From Bacteroidota bacterium (lineage in GTDB: Bacteria > Bacteroidota > Bacteroidia > Bacteroidales > F082): a stretch of DNA of 64,000 bases. Numbering within the stretch: the first letter of the stretch is position 1; every line of letters begins with the position of its first letter. Made by a program: the position numbers and the translations under genes. The stretch lies in the NCBI GenBank assembly GCA_018816765.1, contig JAHIUX010000009.1, forward strand, positions 124,001-188,000. Direction: 5' to 3'. Positions 26,731 through 36,192 of the stretch are shown piece after piece. The notes under the pieces were generated by a model. The model was given only the letters and a program-made list of their open reading frames with translations. It was not told where the DNA came from and ran no database searches.

Positions 26731-29700
26731 TTATTTTGCCTTGACTGTAATGGTGAGCTTTTCTCCTTCCTTCATAACGACGCCTTTGTTTTTTCTGCCA
26801 TCGATAAGGATCATCAGTTCCTCTGCGAAACGAATGTGCCTGACGAATTGGTCATCGTAAACAACCTCTTGTTTACCAAGATATTCCAGGTCGTAAAATC
26901 CATCGTTTAAAAAGGGGTTAATGGTAAAATAACCCACGCCAAAAGAGGTCAGGTTTTGAAAAAAGTGTGTCCCCTGGCTCGGATCAATGCGGTAATGTTC
27001 CAACCCCGACTCTACAATGATTCTGGCGGCTGAAATCTGTGGCCATTTCACAGGGATGCCCAGCCATGGGTCGCTTGATCCCCATCTACCGGGGCCAACA
27101 AGGACATAATTTTTATCCTTATCCAGAAATGTTTTGTTAATGCCGCCGACGAGTTCAGCGATTTCGCGGGTGCGGGCCGGATCAAAATGCTCGGGTTTCA
27201 CGTACACAAAATCGCGGATTCCTTTGATAATTCCATTGCCCAGGGCGTGATCGGTGGTGATGATGGTTTTTTCCTTCTGCACACCTTCAATATCAAAGTC
27301 GACGGAATCGGTACTGCTTACAATTGGCCTGATTTGCAACACATAAAACACCTGGTGCACGTCTTTTGGTTTGTTGAGTTCGATCGCAAACTCAATCTCA
27401 ATGGGTTTACCCATTTCACGCTGTCCAATCTCAAGCACGTCCTCCACAATTTTTGCCAGCGGGAAAGTGTTGTGTTTTAAAATATTTGAAAATGTAACGA
27501 TTTTCTTTCCATCGGGCTGATACCCATCCCGAAGGATGTCGTTCTGGAAGTCGTAAGTTGAACAAACATATTTGATAGCGCCGTCCTTGTCGGCCTCTGT
27601 AAGCCTGAGCTGGAGCAGGTTGGCTGCATCATCAACATTGGGTTGGAAGCTGTTCGGATCGAGGTTCAGGGCATAAAAGTGTTTTTGGGTTTCACGCAGC
27701 GCCATTTCAGGCGAACTGACCTGAAGCACTTTTTGAGGGTATTTGGGTGAAAACCGCAGTGATTGTCCCCCGTCGACAATGTACTTTCCCAGGCCGAGTG
27801 CAATATTGGCAATGCCGTCTTCAGGCTTTTCGGGAGGAATGGGGTAAAAGTTGATGGAACGTGCAACACCTGAACAAGCCGGGTAATACCTGTGTCCATA
27901 GGATTTGCCGCAGACTTCCTGCATCACAATGGCCATTTTCTCCTCATCGATCACGTTCTTTGTGGCCGTCATATAGGCTTTGCTGTCCTTGTAGAATGCA
28001 GATGCATAAACGCTTTTAATGGCATTGCTCACCATTTTGATCATCAGGCGCTCGTCGTTTTCAACTACCGGAATCATATAGGTACTGTAAATACCAGCAA
28101 ATGGCTGATAATGTGAGTCTTCGAGCATACTCGACGACCTAACGGCAAGCGGGTTTTTGATTACAGAAATCAGCGTATATAAATCTTCGTGAATCCTGAA
28201 GGGAAGTCTGGCTTCTACAAACTGTTTCAGAATTTCGGCATCGCTCAGGTCATCGGCAAGAGCCACCTGATAAAGGTCGTTCTCTTCCATGAAATCATCA
28301 AAAACATCGGTGCACAACACCACCGTGCGCGGGATGGCGATTGTTACTTTCGGGTATTTGTCATGGAGCTTGTTGCGCTTGATCAGTGAGTCGAGAAATG
28401 CCAGTCCACGGGCTTTGCCGCCAATTGATCCATCACCGATGCGGGTGAATGAAAGGTATTCATCGAAGCTTTCGCGGTTGAATTCTGCAATGACACCACG
28501 GGCTTTGTTCAGCCTGAACTGTGCAATTCCGTCAAAGACAAAGCGTTTTATCTCATCACAATCCTGGAAATCCTCAGGTGAAAACAGCTTGAACATTTCA
28601 GCGAGCGGAAACAATGCCCTGGCTCTGAGCCATTTCGAAATGTGATTGCGTTCGATGTGGTATTGAAGCGATTCATTGGGCACCTGGAAAATTTTCTCCT
28701 GCAGGGTTTTGAGATCTGTTGCCCGCATCACCTCCTGTCCGCTGGTAGGATCTTTAAACACAAAATCACCGAAAGCGAAGTACTCTTTGATGAAATTCCT
28801 CAGTTCGATGGAGAGTGTTTTTGAGTTTTTGTTGATAAAGCCAACCTTGATCTGCTTTGCAATCTCCTCATTTTCTGACTCTGACGATTGCAACAGCATG
28901 GGCATATACCTGTCGTTCTTTTTCACAACCTGGCAAAGCCGTACACCAGCCTGTGGATCAATCTTTCCCTCGCGTTCATAGGTGATGTCGGAAATGATGC
29001 CGAGGAGGTTTTGCTTGTATTTTTTGTAAAAATCGATGGCCTCTTCGTACGTTGTTGCCAGGAGGATTTTCGGACGGCCGCGCATCCGCAGCATCTTCTG
29101 GTGTTCGTTAAGACCCTCGGTCATGAACGACTTCGACTGCTTGAAAATGATCTTGTAAATGTTGGGCAGGTAACTGCTGTAGAAACGAATGGAATCTTCG
29201 ACCAGGATTATGCACTGCACGCCAATTTCCCTGATGTCGGAATCGGCATTCATCTTGTCCTCAATCAGTTTAATGATGGCAAGCAGGATATCAGCATTGC
29301 CAAGCCAGTTGAAGACATAATCAACGGCCTTGAGTTCCTTGCGGTCGATTTTCAGGTTAAGCTCACGCGAAAAGGGTGCCAGAACAACAATTGGTATACT
29401 GGGATACCTTGATTTGAATGCTTCGGCCAACACGTAGGTTTCTTTGTCTTCGGCACTGAGCATGATAATGATGAGGTCGATCTTTTCCTCGGCTAAAAAA
29501 TCATAGGCTTCCTTTTCGGAAGTGGCAAGCAGAAAACTCGGCGGATAACGCAGGTTTAACGAAACATATTCGTTGAATATCTGTTCATCAATCCTGCCAT
29601 CATCCTCAAGCATGAACGCGTCATATACTGACGACATCAGTAACACATGGTAAATCCTCTTTTTCATCAGGTTGGTAAAAGAGGTATCATTGAAACTAAA

Positions 29701-29736
29701 CTTACGGTTTAGCAGGTCGAAGCGTGTTGGTGCCAT
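26731..29736 (-). CDS. Double receiver / PEP-synthase-type ATP-grasp protein (paralogue B)
   Basis: A 1001-residue protein collinear with paralogue A (7010-10480) but without its N-terminal GAF-like domain. Residues 25-160 form a degenerate receiver (IDLIIIMLSAED). Residues 172-325 form a receiver with intact Glu180-Asp181, Asp250 (GIISDITYE), Ser282-284 region and Lys303, and the same insertion with the motif LRMRGRPKILLATT. The ATP-binding part has GGKARGL 439-445, AVRSSSMLEDSHYQPFAGIYSTY and FYVLQIRPI, where the Arg expected of PPDK-type enzymes is kept. No swivelling phosphohistidine or PEP-barrel domain is visible; the tail has GPGRWGSSDPWLG and SQGTHFFQN. It has its own 5' region with TAGATTTG (29776-29783, minus strand) as a candidate -7 element. 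Function unknown. Confidence 0.87.
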   Translation of the reverse strand: MAPTRFDLLNRKFSFNDTSFTNLMKKRIYHVLLMSSVYDAFMLEDDGRIDEQIFNEYVSLNLRYPPSFLLATSEKEAYDFLAEEKIDLIIIMLSAEDKETYVLAEAFKSRYPSIPIVVLAPFSRELNLKIDRKELKAVDYVFNWLGNADILLAIIKLIEDKMNADSDIREIGVQCIILVEDSIRFYSSYLPNIYKIIFKQSKSFMTEGLNEHQKMLRMRGRPKILLATTYEEAIDFYKKYKQNLLGIISDITYEREGKIDPQAGVRLCQVVKKNDRYMPMLLQSSESENEEIAKQIKVGFINKNSKTLSIELRNFIKEYFAFGDFVFKDPTSGQEVMRATDLKTLQEKIFQVPNESLQYHIERNHISKWLRARALFPLAEMFKLFSPEDFQDCDEIKRFVFDGIAQFRLNKARGVIAEFNRESFDEYLSFTRIGDGSIGGKARGLAFLDSLIKRNKLHDKYPKVTIAIPRTVVLCTDVFDDFMEENDLYQVALADDLSDAEILKQFVEARLPFRIHEDLYTLISVIKNPLAVRSSSMLEDSHYQPFAGIYSTYMIPVVENDERLMIKMVSNAIKSVYASAFYKDSKAYMTATKNVIDEEKMAIVMQEVCGKSYGHRYYPACSGVARSINFYPIPPEKPEDGIANIALGLGKYIVDGGQSLRFSPKYPQKVLQVSSPEMALRETQKHFYALNLDPNSFQPNVDDAANLLQLRLTEADKDGAIKYVCSTYDFQNDILRDGYQPDGKKIVTFSNILKHNTFPLAKIVEDVLEIGQREMGKPIEIEFAIELNKPKDVHQVFYVLQIRPIVSSTDSVDFDIEGVQKEKTIITTDHALGNGIIKGIRDFVYVKPEHFDPARTREIAELVGGINKTFLDKDKNYVLVGPGRWGSSDPWLGIPVKWPQISAARIIVESGLEHYRIDPSQGTHFFQNLTSFGVGYFTINPFLNDGFYDLEYLGKQEVVYDDQFVRHIRFAEELMILIDGRKNKGVVMKEGEKLTITVKAK

Positions 29737-29926
29737 AATGCATGAACTAATATTAATCCATCAGCTATACTGATACAAATCTAAGGTTTTTCGCTGTTGA
29801 TTTCATCCCCGGTCTGGCTTTTCAAAAATTAATGTTTTGGCCGGCAATCCGGCTGCAGGCCATACAAGGAATAAAAAGCCCAACGGGTTTAGTTTACATC
29901 CCGGCAATAAAATAAACCCATCGAGT

Positions 29927-30076
29927 ATGCGTTCTTTGGTTGATTGGCAAAGCTTAATTCGAAATGTTATGGTCGTATTGATGGTGATTGTTTCAATCGC
30001 GATTTTAGGAATAGCAGTTCTGATACACGCAATACTGCTTGCACCCCTGACCGGGTGGGAAAGTGAATCGCAGTGA
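29927..30076 (+). CDS. Possible 49-residue single-pass membrane protein
   Basis: An ATG at 29927 opens a 49-codon frame with one long hydrophobic helix (VMVVLMVIVSIAILGIAVLIHAILLAPL) preceded by Arg and followed by an acidic end. It lies in the only non-coding stretch over 300 bases in the window (29737-30145) and is followed by a terminator 28 bases after its stop, as expected for a real small gene. The frame stays open 90 bases upstream, so the start is not certain. No homologue is recognised. Confidence 0.4.
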   Translation: MRSLVDWQSLIRNVMVVLMVIVSIAILGIAVLIHAILLAPLTGWESESQ

Positions 30077-30104
30077 TGAAACAGGTAAAAACCACTTAAG
30101 GCTC

Positions 30105-30145
30105 AAAAAAAAGACCGGAATGCTGAAGATTCCGGTCTTTTTTTA
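30105..30145. terminator. Strong bidirectional terminator downstream of slyD
   Basis: AAAAAAAAGACCGGAA and TTCCGGTCTTTTTTT form a stem of about 15 bases around a 9-base loop, with A and T tracts on both sides. It directly abuts the slyD stop codon (30146) and also serves the plus-strand small frame. Confidence 0.92.
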
Positions 30146-30790
30146 TTATTGACATTGGCAGCTTCCGATGCCCTGCCCCTGTAGTTCAGGCGGATTGCCA
30201 CACACCTGGCAGTCATCTTCGTCGGTGTGCCCGTGATGATGATCGTGGTGATGTCCATGCTTTCCTCCGCCACCGCAGCAACTGTCGTTTTGCGTTCCGC
30301 AGCCACAGCCTGTTGGTGCCGGATTCAGCTCTTCATAAGTGGCTTCGCGCACGTCGAGTACCTCGCCTTTGGTGTATAGCCTTTTACCGGCTAATGGATG
30401 ATTGAAATCCATGGATACTTTGTTGTTTTCTACAGCGATCACACGGCCATTGAAAGGATTGCCCTCGTTGTCCATCATCGGGATGGTGTTGCCAATGGTA
30501 AGTAACCCTTCCTTGATCACGCCATTAACCATGAAGGCAGATGTGGGAATTTCCATGTGCATATCGGGATTGTATTCCCCAAATGATTCTTCCGGGCCAA
30601 GGATAAATTCAAACTGATCGCCTTTGCTCAGGCCAATCAGTCGATCTTCGAAGCTTTTAATCAGCCTGCCAGTGCCAAAAACCATTGTGCGTGGATTCAC
30701 TGCAGTTGCTTGTTCAAGCAGTTCACCCTCAGGGCTATTTACGTGGATGCTGTAAACCAATACACCAACCTTTTGTTCTTCAATTACCAT
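30146..30790 (-). CDS. slyD: SlyD-type FKBP peptidyl-prolyl isomerase with His/Cys-rich metal tail
   Basis: A 214-residue cytoplasmic prolyl isomerase and chaperone. The FKBP domain (VLVYSIHVNSPEGELLEQA, MVFGTGRLIKSFEDRLIGLSKGDQFEF, LGPEESFGEY, then NHPLAGKRL) contains the SlyD-type insert-in-flap region. The last 60 residues are a metal-binding tail, with GCGCG, SCCGGGGKHGHHHDHHHGH, DDCQVCG and SCQCQ, likely to bind nickel, zinc or copper. In E. coli the comparable tail helps deliver nickel to hydrogenase. The start is the ATG at 30790; a TTG 24 bases upstream is less likely. TAATTTTG (30834-30841, minus strand) is a possible -7 element. Confidence 0.93.
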   Translation of the reverse strand: MVIEEQKVGVLVYSIHVNSPEGELLEQATAVNPRTMVFGTGRLIKSFEDRLIGLSKGDQFEFILGPEESFGEYNPDMHMEIPTSAFMVNGVIKEGLLTIGNTIPMMDNEGNPFNGRVIAVENNKVSMDFNHPLAGKRLYTKGEVLDVREATYEELNPAPTGCGCGTQNDSCCGGGGKHGHHHDHHHGHTDEDDCQVCGNPPELQGQGIGSCQCQ

Positions 30791-30922
30791 AATATGTTGT
30801 GGATTTTGATGCAATACTAAATGCTTTGGACTGCAAAATTACGCATTTTTCTAATTATTTAGAATCAATATAAATAGAAAAAGCAAAAATGCTGAAATTC
30901 CTTGCTGGATTTTTGATATGCG

Positions 30923-31825
30923 CTAAGCTTTTTCGTAGTATGGTTCGATATGGACCCCAACATGGGTTTGGTTTCCAAACCTCAGACGCAACACATTTTC
31001 GACATTCGTGGCAATATTGTGAGAGGCTTCAACCGAAAGGTCTTTATTCACCTTAACATGGACCTCGATGGCCATGATGTTCCCCACTTTCCTTGTGCGC
31101 AGGTTGTGTTGTTTTTTCACCCCTTCCACATTTTCGATAAGGGCGATAATTTCCTCGCGGGTTTCCTTTGGCAATGCCGCTTCAAGCAGTTCCTTCACAC
31201 TTGGGGTTCCCAGATCTAAAGCCACTTTGGCAATGAAAAAGCTTACCACAAGTCCGGCCAGTGGGTCAAGAATGCGCCACTGTTCGCCAAGAAATATTGC
31301 TCCGCCGATGCCCAGTGCAGTTCCCACCGATGAAAAAGCATCGGAACGGTGGTGCCAGCCATTGGCGATTACGGCCTGGCTTTCGATTTTTTTTCCTACT
31401 GCAATGGTGTACCAATAAAGCGCTTCCTTGCTTACAATTGAAACCAGCGCAGCATAAAAGGCAATCATTCCAGGCTTGCTGATGATGTTGCCTTTCAGGG
31501 AAGAAATTATGGCCGTGACGCCGTTCCAGCCAATACCGATCGCCACAATGAGCAATGCAAAACTGATCAGCATGGTTGCAAAGGTTTCGTATTTGCCATG
31601 GCCATAGTGGTGGGTGCTGTCTTTTTCCTTGTCCGACACCCCGACAAAAACAATGACAATGATATCAGTAACGAGGTCGGACAGTGAATGAACGCCATCG
31701 GCAACCATGGCGCCACTTTTACCGCTCAGCCCGGCAAATAGCTTTCCGATTGTTAAAAGAAGGTTGATAAAAAACCCGACCAGGGTAACCTTATTGGCCT
31801 GTTGGGCCCTTGCTGAAATTTCCAT
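30923..31825 (-). CDS. Cation diffusion facilitator family efflux transporter
   Basis: A 300-residue inner-membrane metal/proton antiporter with six helices. Metal-site motifs are MVADGVHSLSDLVTD in helix 2 and WHHRSDAFSSVGT in helix 5, together with a His-containing loop (DSTHHYGHGKYE). The C-terminal cytoplasmic domain (ENVEGVKKQHNLRTRKVGNIMAIEVHVKVN) is the usual ferredoxin-like dimerisation domain. It exports zinc, iron, manganese or cobalt; the ion cannot be told. The ATG at 31825 is chosen because it gives the typical short N-terminus; ATG 31861 is an alternative. It is divergent from obgE. Confidence 0.93.
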   Translation of the reverse strand: MEISARAQQANKVTLVGFFINLLLTIGKLFAGLSGKSGAMVADGVHSLSDLVTDIIVIVFVGVSDKEKDSTHHYGHGKYETFATMLISFALLIVAIGIGWNGVTAIISSLKGNIISKPGMIAFYAALVSIVSKEALYWYTIAVGKKIESQAVIANGWHHRSDAFSSVGTALGIGGAIFLGEQWRILDPLAGLVVSFFIAKVALDLGTPSVKELLEAALPKETREEIIALIENVEGVKKQHNLRTRKVGNIMAIEVHVKVNKDLSVEASHNIATNVENVLRLRFGNQTHVGVHIEPYYEKA

Positions 31826-31962
31826 ATGCAAAAATACAATTAACCCTCGAATTATAGCCATGATTACAAATATACTCAACTAAAAGTCTCTCATTTTATG
31901 TACATTGAAGTGTGTCATCAAGTCCTTGCCAAATATTGCTACCTTTGCAAAAATTAAGGTGC

Positions 31963-32958
31963 ATGGCCAGTTCGAATTTTGTTGATTATGTAAAAATTTA
32001 TTGCCGTTCGGGAAAAGGCGGGGCGGGTTCAGCCCATTTCCGCCGCGAGAAATTTGTCCCCAAAGGGGGACCCGATGGTGGTGATGGTGGACGCGGAGGC
32101 CATGTGATCATGCGGGGTAACGCACAATTGTGGACCTTGCTTCACCTGCGATACACCAAGCATCTTTTTGCCGAAAATGGTGAATCAGGCGGGAAGCAGG
32201 GAAGCAGCGGAGCCGGTGGAAAGGATATCTATGTTGATGTTCCCCTGGGCACCCTTGCCATCAATCCAGAAACCGGAGAAACCATGGGTGAGATTTCGGA
32301 AGACGGACAGGAAATCATCCTGATCAAAGGCGGGCGAGGCGGTCTAGGCAATACCCACTTCAAAACTTCCACAAATCAGGCTCCTCGTTATGCCCAGCCG
32401 GGCGAAGACAGTCAGGAGTTTTACATCATCCTCGAGCTTAAATTGCTGGCCGATGTGGGTCTGGTTGGTTTCCCGAATGCGGGCAAATCCACCCTGCTGT
32501 CAGTTGTTTCAGCAGCCAAGCCGGAAATTGCAGATTATCCGTTTACCACACTTGTTCCGAACCTGGGTATCGTGGAGTATTATGATTATAAATCCTTTGT
32601 GATGGCTGACATTCCGGGGATTATCGAAGGTGCCTCCGAAGGAAAAGGTCTTGGTTTGCGATTCCTAAGGCATATTGAACGCAATTCCATTTTACTCTTT
32701 ATGATTCCTGCCGATGCCGACGACATCAAAAAACAATACAATGTATTACTTGATGAGCTGGAAGCCTACAACCCTGAATTGCTTGATAAAGAACGAGTGC
32801 TTGCTGTGAGTAAAAGTGATATGCTCGATGCCGAGCTGAAAAAAGAAATTAAGAAAAGCCTGCCAAAGCTGCCGTTCATCTTCATTAGCTCGTTTACCGG
32901 CGAAGGCATCAAGGAACTGAAAGACCTGCTTTGGCTCAAGCTGAACAACGAGCTGTAA
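31963..32958 (+). CDS. obgE: Obg family GTPase
   Basis: A 331-residue ribosome-associated GTPase. The glycine-rich Obg fold ([43 protein letters not shown]) is followed by the G domain with [10 protein letters not shown] (G1), [16 protein letters not shown] (G3) and SKSDML, a variant of the G4 NKxD motif. The C-terminal OCT domain is absent, so the protein is short. It acts in 50S maturation and stress control. The ATG at 31963 starts the canonical N-terminus; TACCTTTG at 31940-31947 is a likely -7 promoter element just upstream, implying a very short leader. Confidence 0.95.
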   Translation: MASSNFVDYVKIYCRSGKGGAGSAHFRREKFVPKGGPDGGDGGRGGHVIMRGNAQLWTLLHLRYTKHLFAENGESGGKQGSSGAGGKDIYVDVPLGTLAINPETGETMGEISEDGQEIILIKGGRGGLGNTHFKTSTNQAPRYAQPGEDSQEFYIILELKLLADVGLVGFPNAGKSTLLSVVSAAKPEIADYPFTTLVPNLGIVEYYDYKSFVMADIPGIIEGASEGKGLGLRFLRHIERNSILLFMIPADADDIKKQYNVLLDELEAYNPELLDKERVLAVSKSDMLDAELKKEIKKSLPKLPFIFISSFTGEGIKELKDLLWLKLNNEL

Positions 32959-32996
32959 GTGGCAAGGTTTTGCAACACCAGGCCAATGTGCTTGTG

Positions 32997-33025
32997 TTGA
33001 GTTTCGGTCAGGCTTGCTATATTTG
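32997..33025 (+). promoter_or_regulatory. Bacteroidota-type promoter before the TonB-C-like gene
   Basis: TTG (32997-32999), 18 bases, then TATATTTG (33018-33025) match the Bacteroidota -33 TTG and -7 TAnnTTTG elements at near-normal spacing. The start codon follows 23 bases after. Confidence 0.5.
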
Positions 33026-33048
33026 CTGATCTATAATTCTCTTAAACC

Positions 33049-33678
33049 ATGAAGCCAGGTTTGATTTCCAGTTTATTTTTGATCGCATTATTTTGTGTGC
33101 AATCTATTAATGCCCAGGACAATACGCTTAGTCAACAGCTTGCCGAAGGCCGTAACAAAAATATCCGGCAGGTACTCGACTTCCGGTTTAAAGGAGGCAG
33201 TGGTGAATTTGAGCGCCTGTTGTTGAAACAGGTAAAGTATACCGAAGAAGCCCGCAACAACTGTGTTATTGGCGTTGTGTTGATGTCTTTTACCGTAAGC
33301 TGCGACAACAAGCTGGGTGAGCTGAAGTTAAAAAACCCGCTTCAATTCGGTATGAATGAACAGCTTAACGCCTTTTTTAAATCGACAGAAGGCCTTTGGA
33401 ACGAATGTTCTGATGAGTTATATACCCGTGTCGAGATTCCGATTCAATTCACCCTTCAGGGAACTGAAACCAATGGGCACGGGTTTATTGTAGTTGAAGG
33501 TAAAAACCCGGGATTCCGCTGCAAGGGCGATCAATACTACCTTGAGCAGATGAACAAATACCTTAAAAAAGGCAAAACCAAGCGCACCATCGAAATGCTC
33601 GATGTGCTGATCAAAAGAGACCCTTACAACCAGGAATACTACGAACTGAAACGGTCATTGTTGGCAAAACCTGAGTAA
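33049..33678 (+). CDS. Periplasmic protein with TonB-C-like domain
   Basis: A 209-residue exported protein (signal peptide ending near INAQ). Residues about 65-145 (NNCVIGVVLMSFTVSCDNKLGELKLKN, MNEQLNAFFKSTEGLWNEC, TRVEIPIQFTL) follow the strand-helix-strand plan of TonB C-terminal domains: a strand, D/N-G-type turn, helix with Trp, then a VPIxFxL strand. The remainder is helical and TPR-like (KGKTKRTIEMLDVLIKRDPYNQEYYELK). There is no transmembrane anchor to suggest a working TonB. A protein-binding role at the envelope is inferred. It shares a likely transcript with the PAP2 phosphatase 4 bases downstream. Confidence 0.7.
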   Translation: MKPGLISSLFLIALFCVQSINAQDNTLSQQLAEGRNKNIRQVLDFRFKGGSGEFERLLLKQVKYTEEARNNCVIGVVLMSFTVSCDNKLGELKLKNPLQFGMNEQLNAFFKSTEGLWNECSDELYTRVEIPIQFTLQGTETNGHGFIVVEGKNPGFRCKGDQYYLEQMNKYLKKGKTKRTIEMLDVLIKRDPYNQEYYELKRSLLAKPE

Positions 33679-33682
33679 TGCC

Positions 33683-34261
33683 ATGCTTGAATTCCTGAAC
33701 CAACTCGATACACAGGCTTTTTTACTAGTTAACGGATGGAACCATCCGCTAATCGACCCATTCATGGTGTTTGTTTCCGGGAAAATTTCGTGGCTTCCCC
33801 TTTATTTGGTCCTGCTCTATTTCATTATCAGGCAATACCGCTGGCAATCTGTGATGGTTTTACTGATTATTGGCCTTATGATCACTGCCAGCGATCAACT
33901 TTCAGTGAGGGCATTCAAGTATGTTTTTGAACGGCCACGTCCATGCCACGAAAACGACCTTCTACCCCTCATTCACCTTGTCAACGGTAAATGTGGCGGT
34001 GCCTATGGCTTTGTTTCCTCGCATGCAGCCAATGCGTTTGCCCTGGCAGGATTCATTATTCTCATGTTCAGAAACCGCCATCGCTTCATCGGTCCAATCA
34101 TGTTTGCATATGCTTTTCTGGTAGCTTACAGCCGTGTATACCTTGGCGTGCACTATCCGGGCGATGTCATTGTTGGTGGCATGCTGGGGATTGTTGTTGC
34201 CATCACCGCATTCAGGGTATTTCGCCTTGCCGAAGAAAAATGGTGTAAAAAAAGCTGCTAA
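33683..34261 (+). CDS. PAP2 family membrane phosphatase
   Basis: A 192-residue integral membrane phosphatase. The three PAP2 signatures are present: KYVFERPRPC (motif 1), SSHAANAFALAG (motif 2, with catalytic His) and SRVYLGVHYPGDV (motif 3, with the nucleophile His). About five transmembrane helices surround them. Likely substrates are lipid phosphates such as undecaprenyl diphosphate or phosphatidylglycerol phosphate; it cannot be told which. It starts 4 bases after the TonB-C-like gene and converges with the SAM hydrolase-like gene, the stops 3 bases apart. Confidence 0.92.
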   Translation: MLEFLNQLDTQAFLLVNGWNHPLIDPFMVFVSGKISWLPLYLVLLYFIIRQYRWQSVMVLLIIGLMITASDQLSVRAFKYVFERPRPCHENDLLPLIHLVNGKCGGAYGFVSSHAANAFALAGFIILMFRNRHRFIGPIMFAYAFLVAYSRVYLGVHYPGDVIVGGMLGIVVAITAFRVFRLAEEKWCKKSC

Positions 34262-34264
34262 AGG

Positions 34265-35038
34265 CTAGGTAAAGTTAATGTACACAGGACTGCTTCTAAA
34301 CATCCCGCACAAGGTGGCTGCATTGCCCTGGTTGATGGCCAATTCAAGATATCCATGTGATCCAAATAGCGCAACAAGCTCAGGAACAGGAACGTCCATA
34401 TATCCGGTGTGGATTTTTTTCAGTTTATACGTATTGAAATAAACTTCAAACTGGCGGTTGCGCGATACCTTTTTAAACAATTTGTGCGAAATATTGGTGA
34501 TCAGGTTGCCATAGGCATCAATGTGCATGACAAGACCCTTTATGGCATCATCAGTGACTGTGGGTTGGAAGAGGATTTTCTGGTTCACTTTTTCGCGCCT
34601 GTCGCCGAGTGCATCAAGTGGCTCACCATTAAGGATATGCACGGCAACTTTCACAAAGCGATCGCGTGTGCTGAAGGTAAAGAAGTCGCTGTCCTGCGGC
34701 ACTTCTATTTCCACAATTTCCTCAGGTTCTTCATCAAGCAGCATCGAAAAGAGGCCGTTGTCGCAGCCAATGAAATAATGTCCGTTGGCTTTCAGTGCAA
34801 TATGTGGATTTTCGATCGACTCTTCCGTGTTCACGCCAACAATATGCAAGCTGCCCTGTGGGAAGTTCCGGTAGCAATTACGCAGGGTAAAAGCTGCCCC
34901 GGCAAGATCGAAATGGTGTATATGATGCGAAATATCGACAATGGTTGCATTCGGTAAGCGGCTGAGAATGGCCCCTTTCACGGCCGCCAGATAATAATCT
35001 GCAGTTCCCCAATCGCTTGTTAATGTGATTATTGCCAT
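34265..35038 (-). CDS. SAM hydroxide adenosyltransferase (DUF62/SAM hydrolase family)
   Basis: A 257-residue protein of the SAM hydrolase/fluorinase fold. The N-terminus IITLTSDWGTADYYLAAVKGAI and VDISHHIHHFDLAGAAFTLRN, then GVNTE, NGLFSML and AYGNLITNI, are the conserved blocks of the family. Such enzymes use water to split S-adenosylmethionine into adenosine and methionine. The fluorinase-specific insertion is not seen, so halogenation is unlikely. Physiological purpose is unclear. It is a single gene, divergent from phoH. Confidence 0.9.
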   Translation of the reverse strand: MAIITLTSDWGTADYYLAAVKGAILSRLPNATIVDISHHIHHFDLAGAAFTLRNCYRNFPQGSLHIVGVNTEESIENPHIALKANGHYFIGCDNGLFSMLLDEEPEEIVEIEVPQDSDFFTFSTRDRFVKVAVHILNGEPLDALGDRREKVNQKILFQPTVTDDAIKGLVMHIDAYGNLITNISHKLFKKVSRNRQFEVYFNTYKLKKIHTGYMDVPVPELVALFGSHGYLELAINQGNAATLCGMFRSSPVYINFT

Positions 35039-35199
35039 ATTATTGCATTCGGCAGCCCAGGCCCCCTAACTGATATTTTTTACTGTATCTTTGCCTTGTC
35101 AAAATTAGTAATTCGCTTGGATGAACGGGTAGTTTTGTGAATATTTTTGATAAACACCGCGTGAACAAGTAAAAGACAAAGATTGTTACAGAAGCAATT

Positions 35200-36192
35200 A
35201 TGAGTGAACAAATCATACAGATTGAACAGGTAAGTCCGATAGACATCTTCGGTGCCAGCGATGTTCATCTTGAGCACATGAAATCCCTGTTTCCGAAGCT
35301 GAAAATCATCGCCAGGGGCAATTTCCTGAAAATTGTAGGAGAACCCGAGGAAGTAGACTTTTTTGTGCAACGTTTCGAACTGATCATGGTGCATTGTGAG
35401 CGTTTTGGCAAGATCACCGACACCGTTATTGATCAGGTGATGATAGGCGAATCGGACAGGGAGACACCCCTGCGGAAAGCAGACCAGGATGTGCTTGTTT
35501 ACGGTCCGGGAGGGTTGCTGGTAAGGGCCATTACGGCCAACCAAAAAGCCATGGTCCGCAGCATCGAAGAGAACGACATGGTGTTTGCCATTGGGCCGGC
35601 TGGAACAGGAAAAACCTATACTGCAGTTGCTTTGGCCGTCAGGGCGCTGAAAAACAGGCAGGTAAAACGCATCATCCTGACCCGTCCTGCGGTAGAAGCG
35701 GGCGAAAACCTGGGCTTCCTGCCCGGTGATATGAAAGAGAAACTCGATCCTTATCTTCAGCCACTATACGACGCCTTGCGCGACATGCTGCCTACGCAAA
35801 AGCTGCTCACCTATCTCGAAGACGGAACAATTGAGGTTGCTCCCCTGGCCTTCATGCGTGGACGCACACTCGACAATGCCTTTGCCATCCTCGACGAGGC
35901 CCAGAATGCCACCCGTTCGCAGCTTAAAATGTTTCTTACCCGCATGGGAAAATCGGCCAAATTTATCATCAATGGCGATATTACCCAGATCGACCTGCCA
36001 GCCCGTCAGCCTTCAGGACTGCTTCAGGCCATGGATATTTTGCAGCAGGTAGAAGGAATAAATTTCATATTTCTCGACGAAAAAGATGTGGTGCGACACA
36101 AACTTGTCACCCGGATCATCACCGCTTATAAGAAAAACCTTGAAAACTCAACTCAATCCCATACAAACGAATCAAACCCCCCCACAGTATGA
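35200..36192 (+). CDS. phoH: PhoH family ATPase
   Basis: A 330-residue PhoH-like protein: an N-terminal KH-like segment (about 1-110) followed by the RNA-helicase-type ATPase with Walker A GPAGTGKT (about 133-140), [33 protein letters not shown] and Walker [10 protein letters not shown]. It is thought to act in RNA turnover with YbeY or ribosome processing. It has a 107-base leader from a TATCTTTG -7-like element (35086-35093). Its stop overlaps the purC start by 4 bases (ATGA). Confidence 0.94.
   Translation: MSEQIIQIEQVSPIDIFGASDVHLEHMKSLFPKLKIIARGNFLKIVGEPEEVDFFVQRFELIMVHCERFGKITDTVIDQVMIGESDRETPLRKADQDVLVYGPGGLLVRAITANQKAMVRSIEENDMVFAIGPAGTGKTYTAVALAVRALKNRQVKRIILTRPAVEAGENLGFLPGDMKEKLDPYLQPLYDALRDMLPTQKLLTYLEDGTIEVAPLAFMRGRTLDNAFAILDEAQNATRSQLKMFLTRMGKSAKFIINGDITQIDLPARQPSGLLQAMDILQQVEGINFIFLDEKDVVRHKLVTRIITAYKKNLENSTQSHTNESNPPTV

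Noticed and set aside
30848-30863. Small inverted repeat TTCTAA-N4-TTAGAA upstream of slyD
   Set aside because: It looks at first like the sodB operator, but the half-sites are in the opposite order and only 6 bases long; in AT-rich DNA this can arise by chance.
34265-35038. Fluorinase/chlorinase identity for the SAM-cleaving enzyme
   Set aside because: The fold family is shared, but the halogenase-specific insertion is not visible, so the ordinary SAM hydrolase reading is kept.
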